DNA from: Candidula unifasciata
Lineage: Eukaryota > Mollusca > Gastropoda > Stylommatophora > Geomitridae
DNA: 64,000 nt
NCBI GenBank assembly: GCA_905116865.2
Contig: CAJHNH020005979.1
Coordinates: forward strand, 209,501 to 273,500
Reading direction: 5' to 3'
The notes beneath the pieces were generated by a model. The model was given only the letters and a program-made list of their open reading frames with translations, ran no database searches and had not been told where the DNA came from. This document shows positions 56,501 through 63,479 of this stretch, in pieces. Each line of letters begins with the position of its first letter. Positions within the stretch are counted from its first letter, which is position 1. The translations under genes were made by a program, and so were the position numbers.

Positions 56501-58766
56501 AGCTTTTGAGAATGTCTCAAGTGCTGTGATGTTGATTCTCAATTCACATTTCAGTAATCATAAGGCACAAACCACTAAAAACATGTAAAACAGCCCTTCA
56601 TCTTGTTTGTAAAGGATCAGTCTTGTTTAAGACACATTTCTCCATAAGTGCTCAAGTCTCCTCCCACAGAACACACAAGGAGAATCTCAGAATGGTACAC
56701 AAACTCTGCGATGTTGGAAATGATCCACGGGTGTGTATACAAGCTTCATATTTACTTAAATTTCTTGGACAGCCAAAATGTGTAACCCAGATGTTTTGAA
56801 ACAGTCTAGGGCCCGCAAAGACAACTTATCATAAATATGAGGAGGAGGCATTCATAATTTTTAACCTGTTATAAGAAGAAAGAATCCAGAACATGTGACA
56901 AACATGGAAAGAGAGATAGAAAAAAGCTATGCTAGAAGATTCTTGACAGCCTTTTGTCATGACATGGAGGAGTGTCAGCACAGGTGCTGATGCATGCTGT
57001 TAGAGACTGCAAGTTGTGGAGAGGCATGATCACCCATGCCAGATGGCAAGGCTTTTAATTACGACAAATATTTTATGTTTTATAAAAGCATTCAGTTTTC
57101 TAATTGTCTAGCCATAGGTCTTTTTTTTTTTTTTTGGTTGCTTGCTCTGACAATTTTCTAGTTGTCAAAAGTTCTTTAATATGTACAACATGCACATGGT
57201 CGCTTGAGCTTTCTGCTGTTCTCTAAGACCAAACCTCGTACCCGCCACCAAGGGGTCTTATATTCAGACGTTTTCAGATTCAAATCACATAAATTTTCTT
57301 TGAAATCAGTCCATCTGCTTTGGAGGTGTGGAACCAACAGTCTGCAAACAAATAAACCAGATATGTAAAAATGGATTTGTCCCAATGTGGGTCCTTTTAT
57401 CAAAAAAGTAATTAAAGAAAGGACATCAGGTTCGCCAGAAAGGCCTTTATCCACTATAATTCAAACAATTGACTGTAGTTTAAAGGAAAAGAACCAGCCT
57501 CTTTTTTAACCGCTTTTGTCTTTTGGGGGAATAAGTAAAGTAAAGAAAAGCACCCTCTTCCACACCTTCAAGCATAGTGGTCACATACATCTAGCCCTAT
57601 GTTTTATAGATCAACCGGCACTCGATGGATGGTGTGGTCAACATCATGCCGACCAACATTATTTCCCAGGACTTTTGCCGGTAATCTTTTAAGGCTGGGT
57701 CAATCTGGCAGCCAAGATCAATTGTGGAAAAAAAAACTAAATCCAGCATCTTTTGGATCTGGATCTACGACCTTCTGATCCAGATCCTCAGGCAAGAATC
57801 TACCTGCGGCTCCCTATATAAGTATAAACATAATAAATATGCAATTGTAAAAATGTTATGTACTTTGAGACGTTTTAGGTGACGAATGTGCCCTCTTTTT
57901 AAATTGTAAACTTCCCTTTTTACTCTTTATTATTAACAGCTGTTACAGGAGCCAATCAATAATTCTCAGTTTACGAAAGAGCCGAGATATTAGTGTGAAG
58001 TAAAAGCAGCATGTCATGTTAATATTATATGTACATAACTCGGAAGCAAGGAGATCAAAATTAGAATTTTGAGGGCATGCCTCTTTCCTGTAGCATCATA
58101 CGGATGTGAGTCGTGGACTATCTCCGTCCTTAAGAAAGAGAATAGGGGCTTTTGAGCTGAAATGCTATAGAAAGATTCTCAGAATATCTTGGACAAAGAA
58201 GAGGAGAAATACTGACATCTTGAAAGATCACAACATCAAGGAAGATTGGCTAATTAACAGCATCCTGTCTCAGAAGCTAAAATATTTTGGTCATATCAAG
58301 CCCCACACAGATTGGAACAAAATAATAGCAGAAGGCATGGTACTAGGAAGGAGGGGCAGGGGCCGACCAACACGAAGATGGGCACAGGATATAAGTGACT
58401 CCTTGAGTATGAAAGTACAGGAGGCGGGAGAGCTGGCGAAGGACCGAGCTTCTTTCAGACAGGCAATGATGAGAGTGACGTTCTGCAAGGTACCTGCTAC
58501 ATGATAACTCAACGTGACCTTTGTCCTTTGAACTTGCTGGCTAGCAGTAACACTGGGAAAAGGATCCACGTCCAAGAATATCAATGTGGTTAGTTACAAA
58601 ATAAATAATTATAAGAGAGAAATAACGAGCAGACATGTACTGACCTTTTCCCCGTCCCTACAAGGTATGTGTTGGTGCCTTGTAGAGTGGCAGGGCCAGG
58701 GTTGCATCCCAAGATCCGAATCACTCGTTGAGATAACTGGAGATACTTTGGCAAGACTTCTGCCAT
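44486..58766 (-). CDS. LACTB2: LACTB2-like metallo-beta-lactamase-fold endoribonuclease (7 coding exons)
   Basis: LACTB2 is known in vertebrates as a mitochondrial single-strand endoribonuclease of the metallo-beta-lactamase fold. Exons in coding order: 58645-58766, 55813-55976, 53711-53825, 51736-51838, 50776-51000, 47960-48041, 44486-44538. They sum to 864 nt, 287 residues plus TGA, nearly the vertebrate length. All introns are GT..AG and in phase. It starts [20 protein letters not shown] and contains [20 protein letters not shown]. The metal-binding THWHHDH gives H77, H79, D81 and H82; PGH gives H141, FSGD gives D160 and YPGHGPV gives H195. The C-terminal part (exons 5-7) is the winged-helix-like LACTB2 tail. 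No clear mitochondrial presequence is visible, as in vertebrate LACTB2. The gene converges on lipin. Confidence 0.95.
44605..44840 (+). repeat. GAAG-tailed dispersed repeat
   Basis: A CATCATCC..ACACCTTGCTGACTG LINE-X-like start joins CGAAGTCAGAATGCATCTGCC, ACACAAATAAGCCAG, TTTCCGCTGGAGTTTGCAGCC and GGTGAACAAAGAATAAG. A chimeric repeat border. LACTB2 intron 6. Confidence 0.6.
44925..45215 (+). repeat. GAAG-tailed dispersed repeat
   Basis: GGCGCCAATATGGAGTGTGG, CCAGAACAGAACCACTGCC, GCATATCGTAAAATG, AGGAACCAACAGTCTGCAT and CTTCCGGAAGTGTTTACAGC, ending GTGAACATGAAGAAGAAAAG. LACTB2 intron 6. Confidence 0.75.
45275..45935 (+). repeat. GAAG-tailed dispersed repeat with internal 27-bp minisatellite
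   Basis: The copy starts GTGTGGGTTCTAGGGCCGACTG and is normal until GAACAACCAGGACTTTC. There a 27-bp unit (CATAAATGCATGAACAACC and AGGACTTT) repeats about 15 times (45485-45893), after which CAGCCTGAGCTTACAACC resumes the repeat's normal 3' end. The array is open in one frame on each strand, giving artefactual 9-residue-repeat ORFs. Confidence 0.88.
45925..46085 (-). mobile_element. LINE-X 3' region fragment
   Basis: GGCTGTCAAAAATCTTCTTTCC, AACATGTTCAAGTTTTTC and TGATGACTCCTTCTGCATG match 63018-63180, a reverse-strand LINE-X copy. Confidence 0.6.
46080..46320 (+). mobile_element. LINE-X reverse transcriptase C-terminal fragment
   Basis: The + strand frames read [11 protein letters not shown], then [19 protein letters not shown] and [11 protein letters not shown], the same tail as in 58062-58504. 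Opposite in orientation to the adjoining fragment. Confidence 0.65.
46330..47079 (-). other. LACTB2 intron 6, remaining stretch
   Basis: A CpG-rich patch at about 46735-46810 (reverse strand contains ATGACCGACGCCGTCCC) and a degenerate CATCATACGGTTGCGTGTAGG minisatellite at 46850-46960. No further exon supported. Confidence 0.45.
47080..47655. mobile_element. Foldback (palindromic) element P1
   Basis: The two halves are inverted copies. The left reads TTCTTATCATGAA, GCTGAGAGTTACTTC, CCCATTCATG, CTGTCCTATGTTGTGGGG and GTTTGTGAGTATCGAAACTGGGAT. The right reads the complements in mirrored order, ending GATAAGTTC near 47654. Arms are about 235-270 bp with a G-rich loop (G14 at 47351). Likely a foldback-type DNA transposon or long-TIR MITE. 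LACTB2 intron 6. Confidence 0.75.
47960..48041 (-). CDS. LACTB2: LACTB2 coding exon 6
   Basis: 82 nt, phase 0 in and 1 out, acceptor ctctttcag, donor GCAG/gtgcat. It encodes [18 protein letters not shown] and QKLQKDKVA, matching the NTPENL..HN..LHLKKLEKEGK end of LACTB2. Long palindromic elements lie on both sides. Confidence 0.9.
48364..49094. mobile_element. Foldback (palindromic) element P2 with nested LINE
   Basis: Second member of the P1 family. The left arm has TGTTCACATTTCCAGGCC, GCCATTCATGCCTTC, CTCTCCTATGTTGCGGGGG and GTGAGTATGCAAAC; the right arm has the complements, ending GGCCTGGAAACGTGAACAGG. Interrupted at 48737-48908 by a reverse-strand LINE-X fragment. LACTB2 intron 5. Confidence 0.75.
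48737..48908 (-). mobile_element. LINE-X 3' fragment nested in P2
   Basis: Reverse strand encodes [21 protein letters not shown] and [20 protein letters not shown], and ends in a TGATGATG tail. Flanked on both sides by TACTTGTATACA (48725-48736 and 48909-48920), a 12-bp target-site duplication. Element P1 gives the corresponding empty site (TTCTTTCTTGTAGATTGGC). Confidence 0.85.
49240..49472 (+). repeat. GAAG-tailed dispersed repeat
   Basis: CATAAAATGTGACTAATTAGG, GAGTGCATCTGCCTGAGAGG, CACACAAATAAGCCAGATC and GTGCAGAAATGGATGAAG, ending AACATGAAGAAGAAGAAG. LACTB2 intron 5. Confidence 0.8.
49660..49925 (-). mobile_element. SINE-3, tRNA-derived
   Basis: In reverse the head reads CATGGTGAAGTGGTAAAGC (A box) and AGGTCATGGGTTCGTTTC (B box). 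The body has TGGGGATC (in reverse), GCAGGCTGC and other blocks shared with 53865-54080 and 55075-55310. LACTB2 intron 5. Confidence 0.65.
50130..50262 (-). repeat. GAAG-tailed dispersed repeat, 5' part, reverse
   Basis: CTAATTAGTCGTCTTTTATG, GGTCAGTGGGTCGATTATTT and GGGAGCCCTACAACCC are the complements of the repeat's first blocks. Confidence 0.55.
50550..50750. repeat. 34-bp polypurine minisatellite
   Basis: About 200 nt almost entirely A/G on the + strand, built from a 34-bp unit with GAGAAATGGTGGAAAAG and GGACAAGGAAAAG. It lies 26 bp beyond the LACTB2 exon 5 donor, so the nascent transcript carries a long polypyrimidine tract. Confidence 0.85.
50776..51000 (-). CDS. LACTB2: LACTB2 coding exon 5 (YPGHGPV)
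   Basis: 75 codons, phase 0/0, acceptor tactttcag, donor gtgatg. It encodes [30 protein letters not shown] and [13 protein letters not shown], ending DIVKGVYK. About 30 bp past its donor is a long purine-rich tract. Confidence 0.96.
51736..51838 (-). CDS. LACTB2: LACTB2 coding exon 4 (PGH and FSGD)
   Basis: 103 nt, phase 2 in and 0 out, acceptor tttaccag, donor gtcagt. It encodes [18 protein letters not shown] and [14 protein letters not shown] with two metal ligands. Confidence 0.95.
51885..52433. repeat. ~32-bp GGTTATTATAACATG minisatellite (part 1)
   Basis: Units of about 30-33 bp combine GGTTATTATAACATGTC and ATGTGGTTATCTCT with alternative TTATTACTTC and TTTGGTTATCAATG segments. Interrupted at 52126-52262 by a TTAA-flanked repeat and at 52434 by LINE-A. 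LACTB2 intron 3, starting about 45 bp past exon 4's acceptor. Confidence 0.88.
52126..52262 (+). mobile_element. TTAA-bordered MITE-like repeat
   Basis: TTAACTCTTTAAGTCCCATGG, GTTTAGCATCACAGGCCC, AATCAGCGCATCATGC and TAGGTAGGAACCTATGAACG, then TTAA at about 52258. It matches 54893-55020. Terminal TTAA suggests a piggyBac-type MITE, but inverted termini are not clear. Confidence 0.5.
52434..52929 (+). mobile_element. LINE-A 3' copy inserted in minisatellite
   Basis: The + strand frame reads [41 protein letters not shown] sequence and [15 protein letters not shown], collinear with the end of 11339-12949. A frameshift (EMRYLRKV replaced by EMISEKCG) and a stop at the ..WQA* position make it inactive. 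GATTTGGTTATC flanks it at 52422-52433 and 52930-52941. Tail GACTAAGTAGCAAGTA. Confidence 0.88.
52930..53630. repeat. ~32-bp minisatellite (part 2)
   Basis: Continuation of the 51885 array after LINE-A, about 20 further units, ending about 80 bp from LACTB2 exon 3. Confidence 0.88.
53711..53825 (-). CDS. LACTB2: LACTB2 coding exon 3
   Basis: 115 nt, phase 1 in and 2 out, acceptor tattccag, donor gtcagt. It encodes [18 protein letters not shown] then [12 protein letters not shown], matching the variable loop and the TEGATLR block of LACTB2. Confidence 0.9.
53865..54080 (-). mobile_element. SINE-3 body
   Basis: Shares ATTGCACTGGGTTTCGTTCC-, CATATGGCTCTGT-, TCTCAGAATGAACAGCC- and CCTAGGGATTTCTTTAAA-type blocks with 55075-55310. 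LACTB2 intron 2, 40 bp upstream of exon 3. Confidence 0.6.
54143..54416 (+). mobile_element. SINE-1, full-length with 13-bp target duplication
   Basis: The head has GTGGCGTGGCGGCTAGACAC (A box) and GTTCGTGGGTTTGCTCCC (B box). The body has GAGTGGGTACCCGGTGCAG, CCCGGGAAGTAAAGGCC, GCTGACCACATCACCC and ATAGGTCTAGCCCTATATGC, with tail GGCCTTTACTTT and a T/A-rich end. TACCTGGTCACAG is present at 54130-54142 and 54417-54429. Reference copy for the family. LACTB2 intron 2. Confidence 0.9.
54540..54890 (-). mobile_element. LINE-R fragment (RNase H end)
   Basis: Reverse strand encodes [21 protein letters not shown], the last RNase H block (GNE.AD..A), then a tail with [17 protein letters not shown]2 intron 2. 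Confidence 0.75.
54893..55020 (+). mobile_element. TTAA-bordered MITE-like repeat
   Basis: TTAACTCTTTGAGTCCCAGAG, GTTTAGCATCACAGGCCC, ATCGGCGCATCATGCG and CTAGGTAGGAACCTATGAACC, the same order as 52126-52262. The 3' TTAA is not evident. Confidence 0.5.
55075..55310 (-). mobile_element. SINE-3 copy
   Basis: Reverse head GTAGCTAACTCCTTGAGCC and GAAGGCCGTGGGATCATTTC (tRNA-like boxes), with body blocks TCACTGCACTGGATTTTATG and CCAGGGATCTTCGTAAAAAT. LACTB2 intron 2. Confidence 0.65.
55813..55976 (-). CDS. LACTB2: LACTB2 coding exon 2 (THWHHDH)
   Basis: 164 nt, phase 2 in and 1 out. It encodes [28 protein letters not shown] and GICRTLGT. The donor is ACCA/gtaatt; this choice is the only one that gives an open join to exon 3. 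The acceptor tttctag is the last of seven tandem copies. Confidence 0.93.
55971..56184. repeat. 31-bp minisatellite duplicating the LACTB2 exon 2 splice acceptor
   Basis: The unit contains GTCTAGAAATATAAAACTG and TCATAAGGATTT. On the gene strand each unit reads ..TATGACAGTTTTATATTTCTAG followed by ACAAATCC. The AG boundaries lie 31 bp apart, the exon-proximal one being the functional acceptor (tctag/ACGTATCC) and six more lying upstream. Confidence 0.93.
56360..56545 (+). mobile_element. LINE-R 3' end fragment
   Basis: GATCTGGCTGATGCTCAACA, AAAGGCGAGATGAAATAAC, GGAACTCTATCCTTGCTGC and AAGTGCTGTGATGTTG match 62310-62450. LACTB2 intron 1. Confidence 0.65.
56938..57055 (+). mobile_element. LINE-X 3'UTR fragment
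   Basis: TTGACAGCCTTTTGTCATG, CATGGAGGAGTGTCAGCAC, GGAGAGGCATGATCACCC and TGCCAGATGGCAAGG are the reverse complement of 62925-63025. Confidence 0.6.
57535..57785 (-). mobile_element. SINE-1 copy, reverse
   Basis: AAGTAAAGTAAAG tail, CATCTAGCCCTATG, ATGGTGTGGTCAACATCATG, CCCAGGACTTTTGCCGG, then a decayed head with CTACGACCTTCTGATCC. LACTB2 intron 1. Confidence 0.65.
58062..58504 (+). mobile_element. LINE-X reverse transcriptase C-terminal copy
   Basis: The longest open copy of LINE-X: a 132-codon frame from 58106 encodes [62 protein letters not shown] and [19 protein letters not shown]. This is the C-terminal half of a non-LTR RT protein, 5'-truncated before the catalytic domain. LACTB2 intron 1, 140 bp from exon 1. 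Confidence 0.82.
58645..58766 (-). CDS. LACTB2: LACTB2 coding exon 1
   Basis: ATG at 58766-58764; 40 codons plus 2 nt, donor AAAAG/gtcagt. It encodes the N-terminal strand pair with [14 protein letters not shown] hAT MITE begins 55 bp upstream. Confidence 0.94.
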
Positions 58767-58821
58767 TTTTGGAATCGGTTAACTCTTCTGTCCCAGTCAC
58801 TTGGGAATTAACCTGCTAGTG

Positions 58822-59016
58822 CAGTCGCTCTCAACCTTCCTAATGCCACGACCCTTTAATACAGTTTCCTCATGTTTTACGACCTAGACAACTATTCTCC
58901 TTCATAAATTCAATGAATATGTGTTTTCCGATTGTCTTAGTCGACCCATGTAAAAGTACTAAAAGGGTCGTTCGACCCAAAAAAAAAGATCGCGACCCTT
59001 AGGTTGAAAACCGCTG
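58822..59016 (+). mobile_element. SPIN/URR1-like hAT MITE upstream of LACTB2
   Basis: Starts CAGTCGCTCTCAACCTTCC and ends AGGTTGAAAACCGCTG, forming imperfect terminal inverted repeats. Internal blocks ACCCTTTAATACAGTTTCC, TGTGTTTTCCGATTGTCTTA, AAAGGGTCGTTCGACCC and GATCGCGACCC are SPIN-like. Flanks tgctagtg/cgctaggg (6 of 8 identical) fit an 8-bp hAT duplication with central TA. It lies 55 bp upstream of the LACTB2 ATG. Confidence 0.82.
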
Positions 59017-59430
59017 CGCTAGGGTCTTGGATAGTTCTTGTAGCTCTTTCTAGCTTTTTTTTTTCATCCTATTTCAGTTTAGGCCTGGTATTTATAGATA
59101 TTCTTTAACTGCTCTGGTCCTGATGACAATTAGCTAGAGTAATCTATCTTGGGCAGAAAGAGTTAATACTGACTTTGCAAACGTTAAATATCGTATTCGT
59201 TTCTTTCGGTTGTAATTTGATTTTCATTAGCTAATCCTACCCTACCAGAACCAAGATAAATATTCAAAGTATTTTTTTTTTTAATCGGTAAAAACGATAA
59301 CGCGCACAACAAATTATTATATTCCTCCTCCTTCACCATCACCTTCTTTTTCCTTTTTTTAGCTGGTCTTCATTTTCCTGAGGTGTTTTGACGTCACTTT
59401 TTCGGTTGCGTGTTTTCATTCAAGATAAAG
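59017..59430. other. LACTB2 upstream region
   Basis: Should contain the LACTB2 promoter. A decayed repeat end (CAGAAAGAGTTAATACTG) is at about 59149. No TATA box or clear motif stands out. Confidence 0.4.
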
Positions 59431-59668
59431 GTTAGTTGCGTATCCTTTACAGGACGTTGCAGAACCAACCCCAACAGCTCCTGGCTGTTGTGTGGTTTTT
59501 CTAGGCAAATTCACGTCCAGTAGTTTGCCATTGCTTTCTGGACGGTCAGCTTTCTTGATACCACTGTCAAAGTCAACGCACGGCGCATGGCCCGCAGCTG
59601 GGATCGAACCCGGCATTACGAAGCGTTCGCATCGACTTAGCCACAAAGCCGACTCATTCAAGATCATC
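59430..59668 (-). mobile_element. SINE-2, tRNA-derived, best copy
   Basis: In reverse: TTTGTGGCTAAGTCGATGCG (A box) and GCCGGGTTCGATCCCAGC, an almost perfect B box, correctly spaced as in a tRNA. The body continues to TTGCAGAACCAACCCC and the end near 59430. Confidence 0.8.
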
Positions 59669-59875
59669 ATCATCATCATGTAGCAGGCCCCTGCATTGAG
59701 TGGGTATCAGGTTCAGTCCCGGGAAGTAGAGGCGACCGGCATCATGCTGACCAAATCACCCATCTTGTGCCGTATGGTCTATAAAATATAGGTGTCTAGC
59801 CCTATATGCCCTATATGCCCTCTACGCCTAAAGAAGTGAAAAAGGGTCCTTTACTTTACTTATCCTTTTTGTGTG
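59666..59875 (+). mobile_element. SINE-1 body and tail
   Basis: After (CAT)n: TTGAGTGGGTATCAGG, TCAGTCCCGGGAAGTAGAGG, GCTGACCAAATCACCC, CCTATATGCCCTATATGCCC and AAAGGGTCCTTTACTTTAC. Confidence 0.7.
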
Positions 59876-59954
59876 TAGTTTATTCCGCTCCTGTGTAATT
59901 GTTTCAATATCATGGATGGAATTCATTCCAGCCTTCTGAATCTCTCATAATAAC

Positions 59955-60180
59955 GTTCTGTGTATGTGAATGTTTGTGTGGTGTATGTGAGTGTCTGTAT
60001 GTGGGTGTGTATGTTTGTGGGTGTGTATGTATGTGTGTATCAAGACCGGCTCCAGCTTTATATCTTCTCATGGATGTTTTGGTTGTGTAAGTATGTATTA
60101 TGTGTATATGTATGTATGTGGATGTGTATGTATGTGTGCGTAAGTGAGTGGGTGGGCGTGTGTATGTGGGTCGGTGTGGA
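59955..60180. repeat. GTGTATGT-rich low complexity
   Basis: Irregular (TGTATG)n sequence split by about 60 bp of unique DNA. Confidence 0.7.
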
Positions 60181-60539
60181 TAGCGCTAGTGTGCGCATGC
60201 ATTTTATCACAGATGCTTTTGTGTTTTCTTGATATTCATAATGTGTATATTAATATATTGTTTAACCATTTAACTTTTTGAGACTGTGAGCACTTTTGAG
60301 CACATCGTTGGGTCACTATTTGCTGATGACTGTCTTATAAACTTCCTCACCGACTTCTGTAGCCAGAGCTTTTGGACAGCAGCAGTACCGCGGGATCGGG
60401 TGCACCGCTATCCAATCACACTTTCATAACCATGCAAGGATCATTCAAAGCTTAGTGGCTTTAGAGTCATCCCCTGAAAAATACATCTTGGAAGGTCTTG
60501 TTTAAGATAGTCGCTGTCAAACTGCAAGCATTTTTAGAA

Positions 60540-61950
60540 ACAGGGAAGCTTCTTCATAGAGGTCTGGGAAGCTACAGGCGTGGAAAACTTACCTGGTCAA
60601 ATGCAGCCACTTTTGCCTTTGATGTTTACGAAGCTCTCAAGAACTAAGAGGAAATGATGGTGGCAGCGCTTGATTCCAGGATACGCATAATAGAGTCAGA
60701 TGTGATATTTTGATGGCCGCACTAATGGATAAAGAGGTCAGTCCCTGGTTGGTGAACTGGATAGTAGCTGTCATGTATTTTATCCTGTTGCTTTTCGTCA
60801 GGGTTTATGGACCTCAGAACCACGCATTATAGCCCCAGGACTCCCATAGGAATCCGCAATCTCGCCTGTGCTTTTTAACGTTTTTACGAGCAAGATTGCA
60901 AGTCTAGATGCCTTAGGGGTCGAAAGGATACCGGCATTTGCAGATGGTATTCTCGCTTAAAGGCAGGGGACAGATGAGGAACAAACCGCATAGGAGCTAC
61001 AGGCAACAGTTGAAAAAGTGACTGACTGGTGTACATAAAAGGCGCCTTTTTGTGGTGTTCTCTAGATATCAGGATTGTTAGAGCTGATGTCTCTCACGAT
61101 TGATGGTAGAAACGTTAACAGTGAGAGCAAACTGAAGCATATGGGAATCACATTTGACAGGAACCTGTCCTCAAAGGACTATGTGGAGATGGTTATGACA
61201 ATATGCCAAAAGGGATTCAATGCAGTTAATACTATGGCCCCAATGGATATAGAGCAGAGATTGCTTTTCACGCTATATCAGCACTTGGTCTTCTGCGTGA
61301 TTAATAATGGCCTCGGACTGCTTACCGTCTCAAAGAGTAAGATGGACAAACTAGAGCGCATTCAGAACGCAGCAATGCGGGTCGTTTTGGGTTGCACCAG
61401 AGACACCCCAGTGGTGTGTATTCGATACATCCTTGGTTTACCGACTGTTGCAGGTAGGTACAAGATGCTGCAGGCGAAGTCAAATCTCATGGTAGCTGCA
61501 GACACAGACCACCCTTTGCATAATGCTCTGGGTGCAGTTAAGGGTCGGCGGCTGAAAAGAGGGAAGTCATGGATGGCTTAGGCAGAAGACACAATCAGAC
61601 AGGTTTGCATCCTTGAGAACATTAGGCGAGGAGAGGAGTGGGTCAAAGTGCCACCTGAACAGTCAGACTTGTGTAGGGACATAATCACACTGAGCCGGGA
61701 ATGCAGAGACTGGTCAGCATGTGCCACAGAGGTGGAAATTCAGCAGTTAATTCAAGATAATGCTCGCTCAGAGGATTTGATCATTTACACAGACGGTTCA
61801 GTGTCAAGAGGCAAAAGAAGTGCTTGGGACTTCTTAGCAAAAGGTAATGGTCGAAGTTTGGTGCAGGAGAGCCTAGCATATGATACCCAACGTCCAGCTT
61901 AAGAATCGAGGTGAAGGCGGTCACTGCAGCTTTCCGCTGGCTAGAGAACA

Positions 61951-61992
<42 letters not shown>

Positions 61993-62460
61993 CGTGACTG
62001 TAACTGACTCAGAAAGCATGCTGAGGAAGATCAGGACAGGCATGCTTCGTGCAGAGTAGCACGCTTCGCTGCGGAGGACACGGGTGAGAAGTATTGTCTT
62101 GATTTTTCCACCAGGGTATGCCGGTGTGTTAGGAAATGAACAGGCGGACAGACTGGCTGGCTCTGTACAGCTTGATGGAATACGGATGCATGATAAGGCA
62201 GAAGTGGTTAGTGCCTTGTGGGAGAGCGTGTACAGTTCGGTGGAGCGGATTGATTACCACAGTCTGGTGAGATTGATGCAAGAGGGGGGGGGGGGGTGAC
62301 GAGAGGTTCTGGCAGATGCTCGAGGCTCAGAGGAAAAGCAAGACGGACGTTTAATCAGAATGCTACTGGCACCATTAGTATCGGAACTCTTCGCTGGCTG
62401 CTAAAGATGGGGAACGAAGCGCTTATTGGAATGCCCTGAGTGCTGTGATTTTTGTTCTTG
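60540..62460 (+). mobile_element. LINE-R: long degenerate non-LTR element with RT and RNase H
   Basis: From about 60830, broken frames read ISPVLFNVFTSKI, then IPAFADG where the catalytic FADD should be. The frame 61075-61581 is the RT thumb/connection (TIDGRNVNSESKLKHMGITF, LERIQNAAMRVVLG). RNase H starts at LIIYTDGSVSRGKRSAW (about 61780) and resumes at GYAGVLGNEQADRLAGS (about 62115). At least five stops or frameshifts, so inactive. I-group-like by RNase H; clade inferred. A (CA)20 and a G13 run lie inside. Confidence 0.85.
61951..61991. repeat. (CA)20 microsatellite
   Basis: Perfect CA dinucleotide run of about 40 bp inside the RNase H region of LINE-R, so it arose after the element decayed. 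Confidence 0.95.
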
Positions 62461-62559
62461 AATGAAATCAAACCAAATTAGATCTTCGCCTTACTCATGA
62501 CCTCGTCTGTAATTTTTTTTTTTAAGGATTCTCTACAATTCGATTCCATAGATTGTTTT

Positions 62560-62815
62560 GACTTTTTTTGCGTTTTAAAGGTCTAAGACAGCTGGGGCTG
62601 CATTCGATTTCCTCCAACCTTCGCAAGCTCTGCCTTTTCATTCCAAGGTATCCATAGCAGGCAACATTCTCTTTTTTTTGGGGGGGGGGGGGGGGCGTTT
62701 CAAAGGTCTGAGACAGCTGGGGCTGCATTCGGTTTCCTCTAACCTTCGCAAGCTCCGCCTTTTCATTCTAAGGGATCCATAGCAGGCAACATTCTCGCCT
62801 AGTCTAGTTCTATTC
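62560..62815. repeat. ~120-bp tandem duplication
   Basis: Two copies of a block with AAGGTCTGAGACAGCTGGGG, GCATTCGGTTTCCTC and ATCCATAGCAGGCAACATTC, at about 62576-62671 and 62700-62793, separated by a T/G14 run. Confidence 0.85.
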
Positions 62816-62826
62816 TTGTGGACAGC

Positions 62827-62828
<2 letters not shown>

Positions 62829-62908
<80 letters not shown>
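62829..62908. repeat. (TA)40 microsatellite
   Basis: Perfect TA dinucleotide array of about 80 bp, palindromic. Confidence 0.95.
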
Positions 62909-62910
<2 letters not shown>

Positions 62911-63387
62911 TCATCAGGTGCCTTGCCGACTGGCGTGGGCGATCATGCCTCTCCATAACCTGCGATCTCCTGCAGCAGGTATCAGTTCGGGTGCCGACAC
63001 ACCTCCATGCCATACAACAAGACTGTCAAAAATCTTCTCTCGTTGTCTTCCTCTATCCATTTTTCCACAGATCTTTCCAGTAGTCATAACATGTTCTATT
63101 TTCCCTCTTCTTATAACATGGCCGAAAAATGATGACTGTCTCCTTCATATGTCTGTGATAAGTTGTCTTTGGGCTCCCGCCTCTTTCAAAACCTCTTGGT
63201 TGCTCTTTTTGGCTGTCCAAGGTATTCTGAGCATTCTTCTGTAAAACCACATCTCTGAGGCCTCTAAAAATTGTTTGGCCTGCCTACCGATTGTCCAGGA
63301 TTCACATCCATATGTTAAAACTGGATGTATGTAGCAAGCAAGAATTCTTTTTCTAACTCTCAATGACAAGGATATATTGCACAAGAT

Positions 63388-63388
<1 letters not shown>
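62909..63388 (-). mobile_element. LINE-X copy between two (TA)n arrays
   Basis: Reverse strand encodes [40 protein letters not shown] and [20 protein letters not shown] (63384-63145), then a frame with [15 protein letters not shown]. The 3' side ends ..CCTGATGATG next to (TA)n at 62908; the 5' side ends at (TA)n from 63389. The arrays may be one target split by insertion. Confidence 0.75.

Positions 63389-63476
<88 letters not shown>
63389..63476. repeat. (TA)44 microsatellite
   Basis: Perfect TA array of about 88 bp. Confidence 0.95.
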
Positions 63477-63479
<3 letters not shown>

